Assembly (NCBI RefSeq): GCF_022809775.1
Contig: NZ_CP094380.1
Location: 2,703,501 to 2,767,500 of the forward strand
Origin: Pseudodesulfovibrio tunisiensis
Lineage (GTDB): Bacteria; Desulfobacterota; Desulfovibrionia; Desulfovibrionales; Desulfovibrionaceae
DNA: 64,000 nt
Reading direction: 5' to 3'
Position numbers and translations under genes: made by a program. Positions 43,900-53,172 of the stretch are shown one piece after another; the stretch's first letter is position 1; every line of letters begins with the position of its first letter. The notes beneath the pieces are model-generated. The model was not told where the DNA came from. It saw nothing but the letters and a program-made list of their open reading frames with translations, and searched no databases.

Positions 43900-45327
43900 A
43901 TGGCTGGACGGCATTTCGAGAGCGTGTGCATCTTCCACATCCTTGACGGGCTTCGGGACGGTCTGTCCCATTTCTCCCAGCCCAGCCGGGTGGCGCTGAT
44001 CTACTGCACCGAGCACGGCGGCGCGCCGCGCATCTACGATCCGCAGGACCTGCTGCGCGGCCATGAACCGAAACTCCGCGATTTCTATCTCTATTCCGCA
44101 CGATGGCGTGGTGTGCCCATTGATTCCCCGGAAGTGGTCTTTCTGGATCAGGACCACTACAACCGTCTGGACATGGCCGGGGTCGTGGCCTATGGCGCGC
44201 GCACCCGCAGCGTGGCCTATCAGGTCTGGTTTACCGAGGAGCACCCGGACATGTGTTCGCTGGGACCGACGAAACGGTGGATGGAATACGCTGTCCGGCT
44301 CTTTTCCCAGAACTACGAGACCGAGGACGTGACCAACATCGACGCGGCCGGGTACATGCTTCAGCATTGCGCGGTGCATGCCGTGCGCGACTATCTTGTG
44401 GATGAACGCAGTCGTCTCGGCTGGCTTGATACCCAGATCAGGGTCTATCCCTTTCTGGACGCGGTCCTTGGCATTTCCGCCACCCGGGAGGAAGGGGCGT
44501 GGCCGCGCGGGCGCATGGTCGTGGTGGAACCGAACCAGCTCGATCAGGTGCGGTTCATCTGCCGATTCCCGGACTACGAGCGGCCGCAGATGGCGGACCA
44601 CAAGCATGTGCGCAAGCTGCTTCAGGCCGTGGAGCGGTCCGGCAGGGTGCTTGTCTCGGACGGGCGGACCGTCATGGGCATTGCCATCGGTCCCATGCCC
44701 GGCGCGTATCTTGCGGCCCAGTTCAGCGGCATGCACGGGTTCCTGTGGCTCAAGGACGAGATGGTGTGCAGCTTTTCCGACGGCAGCTTCAATTCCTCGA
44801 ATCGCCGTGCCAATCTGGTGCAGGTCGAGGAACAGCTTCTGGAAACCGACATGAGTCTGGAAGATCAGCATTCGCTCATGCAGATCGCCACCATGCTCGT
44901 GAACCGGGTGCGCGACCTGCGCCACGGCTGTGCTCTGGTGCTGGACCTGCATCGGGAGCCGCTCAACATGGCCGGGCAGCATTTCGAGACCCCGCTCAAT
45001 CTCACGGATTCCGGGCAGCTCAAGCTGGCCTGTTCACTCGCCAAGGTGGACGGCGCCCTGCACATCGGCCGGGATCTGAAGCTGCACGGGTTCGGGTGTC
45101 TCATGGATGGCCGTTCCGTGCCCGGGGAAAATCGGGCCAGAGGCGCGCGCTTCAATTCCGCGCTGCGCTTCACGGCCGAGCACGAGGACATCCTCGTGGT
45201 GGTGGTTTCCTCGGATCGGCCCGTGTCCCTCATCAGGAACGGGGTGGAACTCACGGCCCAGTGCCGGTTCGAGCATATCCGGGGGTGTCCCACGCCGCCG
45301 CTTCTGGCCGAGTGGATCATGGGCTGA
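43900..45327 (+). CDS. DisA_N-like putative diadenylate cyclase
   Basis: A 475-residue protein. The C-terminal region matches the DAC (DisA nucleotide-binding) fold: DGALHIGRDLKLHGFGCL with the DGA motif at residues 384-386, and RGARFNSALRFT at about 414-425 where the canonical RHR-type motif GTRHRAA would lie. That segment has Phe and Asn in place of His and Arg, as in some distant family members, so activity is uncertain. The first 340 residues have no known domain. If active, it would make cyclic-di-AMP from two ATP. A small membrane protein and an HD-GYP-like gene follow. Confidence 0.72.
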   Translation: MAGRHFESVCIFHILDGLRDGLSHFSQPSRVALIYCTEHGGAPRIYDPQDLLRGHEPKLRDFYLYSARWRGVPIDSPEVVFLDQDHYNRLDMAGVVAYGARTRSVAYQVWFTEEHPDMCSLGPTKRWMEYAVRLFSQNYETEDVTNIDAAGYMLQHCAVHAVRDYLVDERSRLGWLDTQIRVYPFLDAVLGISATREEGAWPRGRMVVVEPNQLDQVRFICRFPDYERPQMADHKHVRKLLQAVERSGRVLVSDGRTVMGIAIGPMPGAYLAAQFSGMHGFLWLKDEMVCSFSDGSFNSSNRRANLVQVEEQLLETDMSLEDQHSLMQIATMLVNRVRDLRHGCALVLDLHREPLNMAGQHFETPLNLTDSGQLKLACSLAKVDGALHIGRDLKLHGFGCLMDGRSVPGENRARGARFNSALRFTAEHEDILVVVVSSDRPVSLIRNGVELTAQCRFEHIRGCPTPPLLAEWIMG

Positions 45328-45363
45328 CCTGTTGCGGTCAATTGGTGTCTCAGCGAGTTCTTC

Positions 45364-45594
45364 ATGCATTCCGACTTCTGGCTTTCCGATCCCGTGTTCT
45401 GGCTTCTGGCCCTGCCTGCAGTGGCGGCCTCCGGGCTGCTTGTGCAAATGATTCTGAGCCTTTTTTCCTGTTGCGGGACCTTTCGGCTGCAAGGGCGGAC
45501 CATTGCCCTGAAGTGGTGGATGATCCCGGTGGCAGCGGTTTCGGCAGGCGTTTTGTGGTTGGTTGCGGTGCTGTATGTCTGGCTCTGGCGGTAA
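45364..45594 (+). CDS. Small two-helix membrane protein
   Basis: A 76-residue frame with two hydrophobic segments (about residues 11-34 and 50-73) separated by a short cytoplasmic or periplasmic loop containing CCGTFRLQGRT. It starts 36 bases after the DisA_N-like gene with a weak GCGAG and is followed by the HD-GYP gene. No family recognised; coding status rests on position, hydrophobic pattern and length. Confidence 0.55.
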   Translation: MHSDFWLSDPVFWLLALPAVAASGLLVQMILSLFSCCGTFRLQGRTIALKWWMIPVAAVSAGVLWLVAVLYVWLWR

Positions 45595-45678
45595 AAATGT
45601 TCGACATCATGGCACGGCAGGTATAGTCTGGGCGGAAAATCTGCCCGCACAACGTCTCAGCCATATCGGAATGCAATT

Positions 45679-46716
45679 ATGATTTTCATGCCAGCCGACC
45701 TCGACCTGCCCGAGGAATCGCTTTGTCCGGACGAGCCCAATACCGAAGAGTACAATCAGGTCGATCCCTGCACTCTGGACTGTTTCCCGGACCACAGCTA
45801 TCCCGTGGACCTGTACCGCTGGCGCGAGAGTGCGGGCACTCTCAGCCCGATCTATCGCTGCGGCGCCGAGGTGCACACGCGGCTCAGGGGAACCCTGTAC
45901 GCTCTCAGCGAGGCCGGAAAGCTGTTCTTCTCGCGCAATCAGATCAGGGCATACACCGAATGCCTGTCCCGCAATCTGGATGCGGCTCTGGATGATCCCA
46001 ACCTGACATGGAACGAAAAGTCCCACGTGCTCATCGAGAGTCTGGGCCAGCGGCAGCAGGCCATGTTCCAGCAGCCCATGCCGCAGGAGCTGGACAACCT
46101 TGACCGCATTGTGGAGACCCTGTGTCTCTATCTGATCGAGGACTCGACCCGGATGCGCAGGGTGGTGCACCATGTGCATTGCACGCCTTTGGCAGCCCGG
46201 CAGCGGCTGAATGCCGCGCTCATGGCTCTGGCCATTTTTCTGGAATGCGAGGGCGAGCCCGTGCCGCTGGAACGCATGCATCCGGTCGGACTGGGATTTT
46301 TTCTTTTCGATATCGGCATGAGCCGGGTTTCCCGCATGCTGTCCGACAAGAAGTCCATGCAGCTCGTTCCCAGCGAACAGCGGAGGGTACAGGAGCACCC
46401 CCTTGCCGGATTCGAAATCGCGGGGAGACTCAATCTTGTCAATCCGGAGATCGTGGAGCCCATCATTCAGCACCATGAGCGGCTGAATGGCACTGGCTAC
46501 CCGAATCGGCTCAGGGATCGGCAGATCGGCAAGCTGGGCCGCATCGCCGGGGTTGCGGATTCCTATGTGGCCATGATCACGGACCGGCCGCATTGCCCGG
46601 CGCGTCCGCCCCTGCATGCTGCGGCGGAAATCCTCAAGCAGGACAAGGTCTATGACCAGTCCGTGGCCCGGAAACTGGTCCGGTTGCTCAATGCGGTCCC
46701 CTCGGTCGCAAGCTGA
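45679..46716 (+). CDS. Degenerate HD-GYP-like domain protein
   Basis: A 345-residue soluble protein. From about residue 160 it follows the HD-GYP fold: HPLAGFEI at 240-247, HHERLNGTGYPNRL at 265-278, then IAGVADSYVAMITDRPH. The first metal motif, normally HD-x-GK, reads FLFDIGM at about 208-214, so its His is replaced by Phe (F210) while the Asp remains. Such variants may bind nucleotides or have altered metal use. The first 150 residues are unassigned. It may act on a cyclic dinucleotide, given the DAC-like gene upstream. Confidence 0.75.
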   Translation: MIFMPADLDLPEESLCPDEPNTEEYNQVDPCTLDCFPDHSYPVDLYRWRESAGTLSPIYRCGAEVHTRLRGTLYALSEAGKLFFSRNQIRAYTECLSRNLDAALDDPNLTWNEKSHVLIESLGQRQQAMFQQPMPQELDNLDRIVETLCLYLIEDSTRMRRVVHHVHCTPLAARQRLNAALMALAIFLECEGEPVPLERMHPVGLGFFLFDIGMSRVSRMLSDKKSMQLVPSEQRRVQEHPLAGFEIAGRLNLVNPEIVEPIIQHHERLNGTGYPNRLRDRQIGKLGRIAGVADSYVAMITDRPHCPARPPLHAAAEILKQDKVYDQSVARKLVRLLNAVPSVAS

Positions 46717-47150
46717 GGTGACGCAAACGTGATGATCGTAATTTAATCCATTTAATTCATGTGATTACTTCGTGAGGGGCGTGATCTCTGATCACGATTG
46801 TGCCGACCGGCATCGGATATTGATGCCGCGAAGTATCCGGCAGTGCCGTTTTTTTCAATGCTGACAAGGGATTTCGGCGTTTTTTCACTTGATTTTTCCC
46901 CAAAGCGTCAATAGGGAATGTCCCTCCCTTTTCCTGCCTGTTTCGCCCGTTCCGGGCTTGTGGCGGGAAAAGGGGTTATGATTTTCCGGGTCCGGGATTG
47001 TCCCGGACTCTGCGGCTCTCCGGTTCAGCGAGGGGCGGGTGGTCCGTCCCTCCTGCCGGTCTTGCGTCGCAGGTCTCGCACTGGCGTCCGGGGCGGGTTT
47101 CATGTATTCTGCCATGCACTGAAACACGTCAAAAAAACGGATGGCCGCAT
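46717..47150. other. Intergenic region of 434 bp with AT-rich patch and weak terminator
   Basis: The first 60 bases are AT-rich with repeated ATTTAATCC/ATTTAATTC words. A hairpin CGGCATC/GATGCCG lies at 46808-46828, and a short stem with seven T residues at 46838-46855 may end the HD-GYP transcript. The remaining 290 bases hold no gene that I can support; a promoter for the U32 gene may lie near 47060-47110. Confidence 0.5.
46838..46855 (+). terminator. Weak terminator candidate
   Basis: CGGC-AGT-GCCG followed by TTTTTTT. The four-pair stem is short, but the larger hairpin just before it may help. Confidence 0.4.
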
Positions 47151-48539
47151 ATGCCCGATTCTCCTCGATTCGCTCCCGAACTGCTTGCTCCCGCCGGGGA
47201 CATGGAAAAACTGGAAACCGCCATCCTGTATGGTGCGGATGCCGTGTATCTGGGCGGCGGCGCTCTGAACCTGCGCGCCGGGGCCGGGGGCTTCACCCGC
47301 GACGAGCTGTTTCAGGCCGTTGAACGTGCCCATGCTGCCGGAGTGAAGATATATTTCACCCTGAACGTGTATCCGCGCGAGGACATGATTCCGCAGGTGC
47401 GCGAGTACATGGACCTGCTGGCCGAGCTGCGGCCCGACGGCGTGATTGCGGCCGATCCCGGCGTGATCGCCATGCTGCGTTCCCATCTGCCGGATATGCC
47501 CGTGCACGTCAGCACGCAGGCCAACACTTCCAACAGCGAAACCGTGCGCTTCTGGGCCTCGATAGGCGCGCGGCGCGTGAACGTGGCCCGCGAGCTGCGG
47601 TCGCAGGAGCTCATGCAGATGCTCGCCATCTGCCGCCGCGAGATCACGGACATGGAAGTCGAGGTGTTCGTGCACGGCGCCATGTGCATGGCCGTGTCCG
47701 GACGCTGCTATCTGTCCGCAATGCTCAATGACAGGCCCGGCAATCTCGGTCAGTGCTCCCATCCCTGCCGCTACGAATACCGGCCCAAGGCCATCCTGCT
47801 CGAAGAGCGCACCCGGCCCGGCGAAGACCTCTGGGTCATTCAGGAGTACGGCAAGGACACGGAACCCGCATCCGAATTCACCTTTGACGAGCCGTCCGAC
47901 GAATTCACCTTCGAGACCCCGCAGGAGACCCCGGCCGACCCGGCCCTGTCCATTGCGCAGGATCATGGCGGCTGGACCAAGTTCTTTGCTGCCGAGGACC
48001 TGTGTCTGCTACATTATCTGGAGTGGTTTTCCCGCATGCGCGTGGCTTCCATCAAGATCGAGGGCCGCACCAAGAGTTCCTCCTATCTCGCGCAGGTCGT
48101 GGACGCCTATCGGACCGCTCTGAACGACATTCGCAGCAACGAGTTTCGCGCGGAAAAGTATCTGCCCGAGCTCGTCAATGCCGCTTCCCGGCCCCTGACC
48201 ACCGGCTTTTTCGATCCGGACAGGCGCGGGGCCATTGCCCTGCCGCCGGACGAGTCCGAAAAACGGCCGGTGCTGGCCCGAATTCTGAAAAACGCAGGCC
48301 CGGGCCGCTGGCTGGTCCAGATCAAGGCGCGCTGGAATGCGGCAAAGGACATTGAAGCCATTCTTCCCGGTCTCAACCGGCCGCGCATCACGCCCGAAGG
48401 CTATGCCCTTGAAAATGACGAGGGCGAAGGGGTGACCGTGTCCCATCCCGGCCAGAAAGCCGTGCTCGTCTGTGATCTCCCCGGACTCGCGCCCGGCATG
48501 TTTCTGAGAGCTGCGTGGGATTTGGACGATCTGGAATAG
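47151..48539 (+). CDS. U32-family peptidase-like protein (TrhP/RlhA group)
   Basis: A 462-residue U32 protein. It starts with the family TIM-barrel phrase [28 protein letters not shown] and contains [36 protein letters not shown], whose cysteines form the iron-sulfur or metal site in tRNA/rRNA hydroxylation members (TrhP, RlhA). Function is therefore more likely RNA modification than proteolysis. An acidic insert (about residues 235-275) interrupts the core. The ATG has no good ribosome site. The stop is followed within four bases by a dispersed repeat. Confidence 0.88.
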   Translation: [462 protein letters not shown]

Positions 48540-48543
48540 GAGG

Positions 48544-48897
48544 GCCTTCGGCGACCCTCCCGGGGGGCTGGGCTCTGCCCAGACCCGCCAAGGAGCAAGG
48601 CCCCTTGGATCCCCATATGTTTCGGGAATTTGAAGAGGCCGGATACATGCCCTGTCGGGACATGCATCCGGTCTCTTCAAATTCTCGAAACGGGTGGTCC
48701 GGTGGTGAAAGAAGTTTTCTTGTCCGTTCGTTTCCCCTGAGTTCTGTCTTTCGACAGGGCAAGGTGGGCAGTCTGCAACCAACTACGCCGCCAACGAGCC
48801 GGACAAGTTCCTTCATCCCTCACTGGCGGCGTAGAACCGGAAAGTTTCGGAGAGTCCAGAGAACCTCTTTTCAAAGGGTTCTCTGGTCGCCGAAGGC
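48544..48897 (+). repeat. Dispersed composite repeat, copy 3 (complete)
   Basis: A 354-bp element with 13-base terminal inverted repeats (GCCTTCGGCGACC at 48544-48556, complement at 48885-48897). The inner parts match copy 1 in order: GC-rich block with AAGGCCCCTTGGATCCCC, long hairpin at 48619-48691 (25-bp arms with two G-T pairs), CTACGCCGCC stem at 48783-48792 with 48825-48834, and the CAGAGAACC hairpin at the end. Like copy 1 it starts immediately after a stop codon. Confidence 0.88.
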
Positions 48898-48900
48898 ATC

Positions 48901-48942
48901 AACGAAGAAAGGCCGTCCCTTGAGGGACGGCTTTTCTTCGTT
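48901..48942. terminator. Bidirectional terminator, mainly for aspS
   Basis: A 20-bp stem (48901-48920 with 48923-48942, one G-T pair) contains GCCGTCCCT/AGGGACGGC with AAAG and TTTTC flanks. It lies 19 bases beyond the aspS stop. Confidence 0.8.
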
Positions 48943-48960
48943 GATATTGTTGGAAGCGGG

Positions 48961-50787
48961 TTAGGCTTCTTCCTTTTTCTTTTCGCGCAGTCGGATGCCG
49001 AGGTCGCGCAGCTGGGCATTGGAGACTTCGCCGGGCGCTTCGGTCATGAGGCAGGTTGCCTTCTGGGTCTTGGGGAAGGCGATGACGTCGCGGATGGACT
49101 TGGCGCCGGTCAGGAGCATGACGAGCCGGTCCAGACCGAAGGCGATGCCGCCGTGCGGGGGCGCGCCGAACTTGAGCGCATCCATGAGGAAACCGAATTT
49201 TTCGCGGGCTTCCTGATCATCGATGCCAAGGGCGGCAAACATTTTTTCCTGCTGTTCCGGAGTATGGATGCGGATGGAGCCGCCGCCGACCTCGTTGCCG
49301 TTGATGACGAGGTCGTAGGCACGGGCAAGCGCTTCACCGGGATTGGAATCCAGAGTGTCGAGCTGGCCGGGCTGTGCCGAAGTGAAGGGATGGTGGCGGG
49401 CCACCCAGCGTTTGGCTTCGGGATCCCATTCGAGCAGCGGGAAGTCCGTGATCCACAGGGCCGCGTATTGGGAGTGGTCGATGAGCTCGAAGCGTTCGCC
49501 GAGCTTGACGCGCAGATAGCCGAGTGCGGTGTTGGCGATGTCTGCGGGACCGGCCTGAAAGAACAGGATGTCGCCGGGCTGGATTTGGGTCAGCTCGGCG
49601 AGCCTGGTCTTTTCCTCGTCGGAGAAGAACTTGACGATGGGCGACTGCCATTCGCCGTTTTCCTTGACCTTGATCCAGGCAAGGCCCTTGGAGCCGTAGA
49701 TTTCCACGTACTTGGTGAAGTCGTCGATTTCCTTGCGGGAGAGCACGCCGCCACCGGGCACGCGCAGCACCTTGACGAGTTCGGCATTGGCAAAGACCTT
49801 GAAGCCGCCGCCGCGGAAGATGTCCGTGGCTTCCTGAAGCTTGAGGTCGAAGCGCACGTCGGGCTTGTCCAGACCATAGTCGCGGATGGCCTCGGCAAAG
49901 GTCATGCGGGGCAGGGTCTCGGGCAGCTCCACGCCGATGGTTTCGCGGAACATGGTCTTGACCAGTCCTTCGGCCATGTCCTGAATCTGGGCTTCATCGG
50001 TGAAGCTCATCTCGATGTCGATCTGGGTGAATTCGGGCTGCCTGTCGGCGCGCAGGTCCTCGTCGCGGAAGCATTTCACGATCTGGAAATAGCGATCCAT
50101 GCCCGAGACCATGAGCATCTGCTTGAAGAGCTGCGGGGACTGGGGCAGGGCGTAGAACTGGCCCTGATTCACGCGGCTGGGCACGAGAAAGTCGCGTGCG
50201 CCTTCGGGCGTGGACTTGGTCAGCACCGGGGTCTCGATCTCGAGGAAGCCCAGATTGTCGAGAAAGCGGCGTGCGGACTGGGCAGCCTTGTTGCGGATGA
50301 TGAAATTCTTGGCAAGGGACGGACGGCGCAGGTCCAGAAAACGGTACTTGAGGCGCAGGTTCTCGCCGACTTCCACGCGGTCCTCGATGGAGAACGGCGG
50401 GGTTTCCGAGGTGTTGAGAAGCTTGTATTCGTCGACCACGACCTCGATTTCGCCGGTGACCATGTTGGAATTGGCCATGCCCTCGGGCCGGGCGCGCACT
50501 TCGCCCTTGATGGCGAGCACGTATTCGGTGCGCAGGGCGTGGGCGCGTTCATGCACGTCGTGATTGCGCTCCGGGCTGAACACCACCTGAGTGAGGCCCT
50601 CGCGGTCGCGCATGTCGATGAAGATCAGGCCGCCGTGGTCGCGCCGGAACTGAACCCAGCCCATGAGGCAGACCGTTTCGCCGATGTTGGCCGCGGTCAA
50701 CTGGTTGTTGGTGTGGGTCCTGCGCCAGCCGCCAAGGTCCTCGATCACCCTGTATTCTTCGTAATCCCGCTCTTCGATGTCAGACAT
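48961..50787 (-). CDS. aspS: Aspartyl-tRNA synthetase
   Basis: A 608-residue class II bacterial-type AspRS. N-terminal OB-fold anticodon domain (GETVCLMGWVQFRRDHGGLIFIDMRDR), motif 2 region FRDEDLRADRQPEFTQIDIEMSF (about residues 215-240), the bacterial GAD insertion (about 290-400), and motif 3 GIAFGLDRLVMLLTG (about 555-570). GGAGAG is six bases before the ATG. It lies 73 bases after hisS on the same strand, and both probably share a transcript. Confidence 0.96.
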   Translation of the reverse strand: MSDIEERDYEEYRVIEDLGGWRRTHTNNQLTAANIGETVCLMGWVQFRRDHGGLIFIDMRDREGLTQVVFSPERNHDVHERAHALRTEYVLAIKGEVRARPEGMANSNMVTGEIEVVVDEYKLLNTSETPPFSIEDRVEVGENLRLKYRFLDLRRPSLAKNFIIRNKAAQSARRFLDNLGFLEIETPVLTKSTPEGARDFLVPSRVNQGQFYALPQSPQLFKQMLMVSGMDRYFQIVKCFRDEDLRADRQPEFTQIDIEMSFTDEAQIQDMAEGLVKTMFRETIGVELPETLPRMTFAEAIRDYGLDKPDVRFDLKLQEATDIFRGGGFKVFANAELVKVLRVPGGGVLSRKEIDDFTKYVEIYGSKGLAWIKVKENGEWQSPIVKFFSDEEKTRLAELTQIQPGDILFFQAGPADIANTALGYLRVKLGERFELIDHSQYAALWITDFPLLEWDPEAKRWVARHHPFTSAQPGQLDTLDSNPGEALARAYDLVINGNEVGGGSIRIHTPEQQEKMFAALGIDDQEAREKFGFLMDALKFGAPPHGGIAFGLDRLVMLLTGAKSIRDVIAFPKTQKATCLMTEAPGEVSNAQLRDLGIRLREKKKEEA

Positions 50788-50860
50788 GTTCTCTCCGTCT
50801 CTCGATATTTTCCAAAAGGGCCGGTTTTCGGCTCCCGGGAAGTCGTTGTGGTTGCGTCGT

Positions 50861-52102
50861 CTAGAACTGGTTCAGGTAGGCGTCGCGGGTCATGGTTTCC
50901 TGCCCGCCTTCCCCGGCCATGTCCTTGACGGTCACGGTCTTGTTGTCGAATTCGTCGCCGCCGATGATCAGGCAGGTCCTTGCCCCGGACTTGTTGGCAG
51001 CACGCATCCGGCTCTTCATGGAGCCGCCTGCGTAGCTGACCTCGCCGCGCAGGCCCTTGTCCCGGAGCTGCTGGGCGAACAGCATGGCGTCATTGGCTGC
51101 GCGGTTGTCCACCACGGCCAGATAGAAGTCGGGTTGCTGAAGCTGTTTTTCCTCCAGCAGCAGGGCCAGACGCTCCATGCCGCAGGCAAAGCCCGTGGCT
51201 GCGCAGTCCGGTCCGCCAAGGGACTTGATCAGGCCGTCGTAGCGACCGCCGCCGGCCACTGCGGTCTGGGACCCGATGTCGTGGCTGGTGACCTCGAATG
51301 TGGTGCGTACGTAGTAGTCCAGACCGCGCACCAGCCGGGGATTCAACGTGTAGGCAGCGCCTGCGTCGTCCAGAATGGCCCGGACGTCCGCAAAGTGCGC
51401 CTTGCACTCCTCGCACAGATGGTCGGTGATGGAGGGCGCGTCCTGCACCAGCTCCTTGCAGGTGGGCACCTTGCAGTCCAGCACGCGCAGGGGATTGGTC
51501 TCCATGCGACGCTGGCAGTCCTCGCAGAAATTTTCCTTGTCCTTGGACTTGTAGTAGTCCACCAGCGCCTGTTTGTAGGCCGGGCGGCAATCGTGGCAGC
51601 CAAGGGAGTTCAGCTCGATTTCCAGCTTTTCCAAACCAATGGAATTCAGAAAGCTCTTGAGCATGAGGATGAGTTCGGCATCGGCCTGCGGTTCGGGCGC
51701 ACCGAAGAGTTCCGCATTGAGCTGATGGAACTGGCGCTGGCGGCCCTTCTGGGGACGCTCGTACCGGAACATGGGACCAAAGGAGAAGAACTTGGAAATC
51801 CTGCCCGGCTGATGGGTCTTGGACTCCACGAACGCGCGCACCACACCGGCGGTGGCTTCGGGGCGCATGGTCAGGGAACGGCCCTTGCGGTCGGGAAAGG
51901 TGAACATCTCCTTGCCCACCACATCCGTGTCTTCGCCGATGGATTTCTGGAAAAGTTCGGTTTTTTCCAGAATGGGCGTGCGCAGCTCGCCGAATCCGTA
52001 GCGGGTGAAAATGTCCCGGGCCTGGGCTTCCAAAAAGGAGAACTTGGCGGCTTCTTCCGGGAAAAGATCAACAAAACCTTTGATTTTCTGAATGTTGGCC
52101 AT
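50861..52102 (-). CDS. hisS: Histidyl-tRNA synthetase
   Basis: A 413-residue class II HisRS. The sequence begins IQKIKGFVDLFPEEAAKF, motif 2 is at MRPEATAGVVRAFVE and the histidine-specific loops are GLDYYVRTTFEV and GGGRYDGLI (about residues 255-290); motif 3 is GFACGMERLALLL. The C-terminal anticodon domain ends with the usual alpha/beta fold. Its cysteine-rich insert (CHDCRPAYKQ, CEDCQRR, CKELV, CEECK, about 165-215) is the zinc-like ribbon seen in some bacterial HisRS. Confidence 0.96.
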   Translation of the reverse strand: MANIQKIKGFVDLFPEEAAKFSFLEAQARDIFTRYGFGELRTPILEKTELFQKSIGEDTDVVGKEMFTFPDRKGRSLTMRPEATAGVVRAFVESKTHQPGRISKFFSFGPMFRYERPQKGRQRQFHQLNAELFGAPEPQADAELILMLKSFLNSIGLEKLEIELNSLGCHDCRPAYKQALVDYYKSKDKENFCEDCQRRMETNPLRVLDCKVPTCKELVQDAPSITDHLCEECKAHFADVRAILDDAGAAYTLNPRLVRGLDYYVRTTFEVTSHDIGSQTAVAGGGRYDGLIKSLGGPDCAATGFACGMERLALLLEEKQLQQPDFYLAVVDNRAANDAMLFAQQLRDKGLRGEVSYAGGSMKSRMRAANKSGARTCLIIGGDEFDNKTVTVKDMAGEGGQETMTRDAYLNQF

Positions 52103-52278
52103 GATTTGTTCAAAATCCTATAAATAGCGTTGAGCTGGAATCGACTGTGGTTAGACCATCCTGCCCGGATTGTCAAAACAAGCCTGCGTCCGATCCCGCG
52201 CCGGGCAAGGATTTGCGGTTGTTGTGAACAGAGGGAAAAAACTCGTGACCGGGCATCGGTTCATGCGTTTTTGCCGCA

Positions 52279-52317
52279 GAAAAGCGGCCCGGACGCGTTG
52301 CTGCGCATCCGGGCCGC
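52279..52317 (-). terminator. Rho-independent terminator for the three-gene operon
   Basis: GCGGCCCGGA (52284-52293) pairs with TCCGGGCCGC (52308-52317); on the minus strand it is followed by TTTTCTG. It lies about 30 bases beyond the 52346 stop. Confidence 0.8.
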
Positions 52318-52345
52318 GTGTTCATGGAAATGGCGTTTCAGGCAA

Positions 52346-53170
52346 TCATGGTTCGATTTTTACGGCAAAGTTGAATTTCCTGCTCCACTTCAGAGCCAGT
52401 TCGGTCGCCTTGGTCGGATTCACGGTGCTTGCCTGCGCATGCATCGCGGTCAGGGCCTTTTGAGCGTTGATCACCACGGGATCGTCAGCCCCGGGCTGAA
52501 CTGCCGTGGCCCGTGTCACGGTGCGGAACTGGCGGTTCAGGAACAGGAGCTTGATTTCCAGTGCATAGAGCTTGAGCTTCGGATCATCGGCCTCGGCAAT
52601 GGCCTGATCGATCTCGGCAAGCCTGCGCTCGTTCAGCAGGCTCATGATCGTGGTGCGGGCCTTGTCCAGTTCGGCCTGCGAGCCGGATTCCATGCCTTTG
52701 AACACAGGCAGGGTTTCGTCCAGCGTCACGAGCGAGGGCAGCAGGTCCAGCAGAATCCGGTCCCGCTTGATGAGTGCCTCCGGGGTGCGGCTCGCCTCGT
52801 CGCACACGGCAATGGCCTGATCATGCAACCCCAGCTTCCAGCAGGTCAGGGCCTTGAGAGTCAGAGCCGTGCCGTAGAGCCGGTTCTGTTTCAGCGTCCT
52901 GGTTTCCTTGTCCCCCATGCTTTCCAGACTGGCCAGTGCGCTGGCGTACAGGGCGCGGGAATTGTTGTCCGCTGTCACGGCTTGCGTCAGGTCGCCGCTG
53001 TCCGCAATCACGTTCGGATCATGGAATGCGGCCCGGTCCAGAGCGGATGCCTCGTTGAACGCGTCCTGTGCCTGCCGAAGCTGGCTGATGCCTGCGCAAC
53101 CCGCGAGCAGGATCGTGATCGCAAGGACGGCGACAAGGCGGACAGGGGTGCATGCGTGTCGATGCTGCAT
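52346..53170 (-). CDS. Lipoprotein of unknown function, third gene of an unrecognised operon
   Basis: A 274-residue predicted lipoprotein: MQHRHACTPVRLVAVLAITILLAGC has the lipobox LAGC at about residue 24. The rest is almost all alpha-helical, with tetratricopeptide-like amphipathic helices (SRALYASALASLESMG; LYGTALTLKALTCWKLGLHD). ATG 53170 is chosen because GGAGG lies seven bases upstream; the ATG at 53176 overlaps the upstream stop but is too close to GGAGG. No family recognised; context suggests it works with the two genes before it. Confidence 0.75.
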   Translation of the reverse strand: MQHRHACTPVRLVAVLAITILLAGCAGISQLRQAQDAFNEASALDRAAFHDPNVIADSGDLTQAVTADNNSRALYASALASLESMGDKETRTLKQNRLYGTALTLKALTCWKLGLHDQAIAVCDEASRTPEALIKRDRILLDLLPSLVTLDETLPVFKGMESGSQAELDKARTTIMSLLNERRLAEIDQAIAEADDPKLKLYALEIKLLFLNRQFRTVTRATAVQPGADDPVVINAQKALTAMHAQASTVNPTKATELALKWSRKFNFAVKIEP

Positions 53171-53172
53171 GA

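Noticed and set aside
46717..47150. Riboswitch or structured RNA in the 434-bp gap
   Set aside because: Hairpins are present, but nothing matches GEMM, cobalamin or other motifs that I know, and the gap is mostly unstructured by eye.
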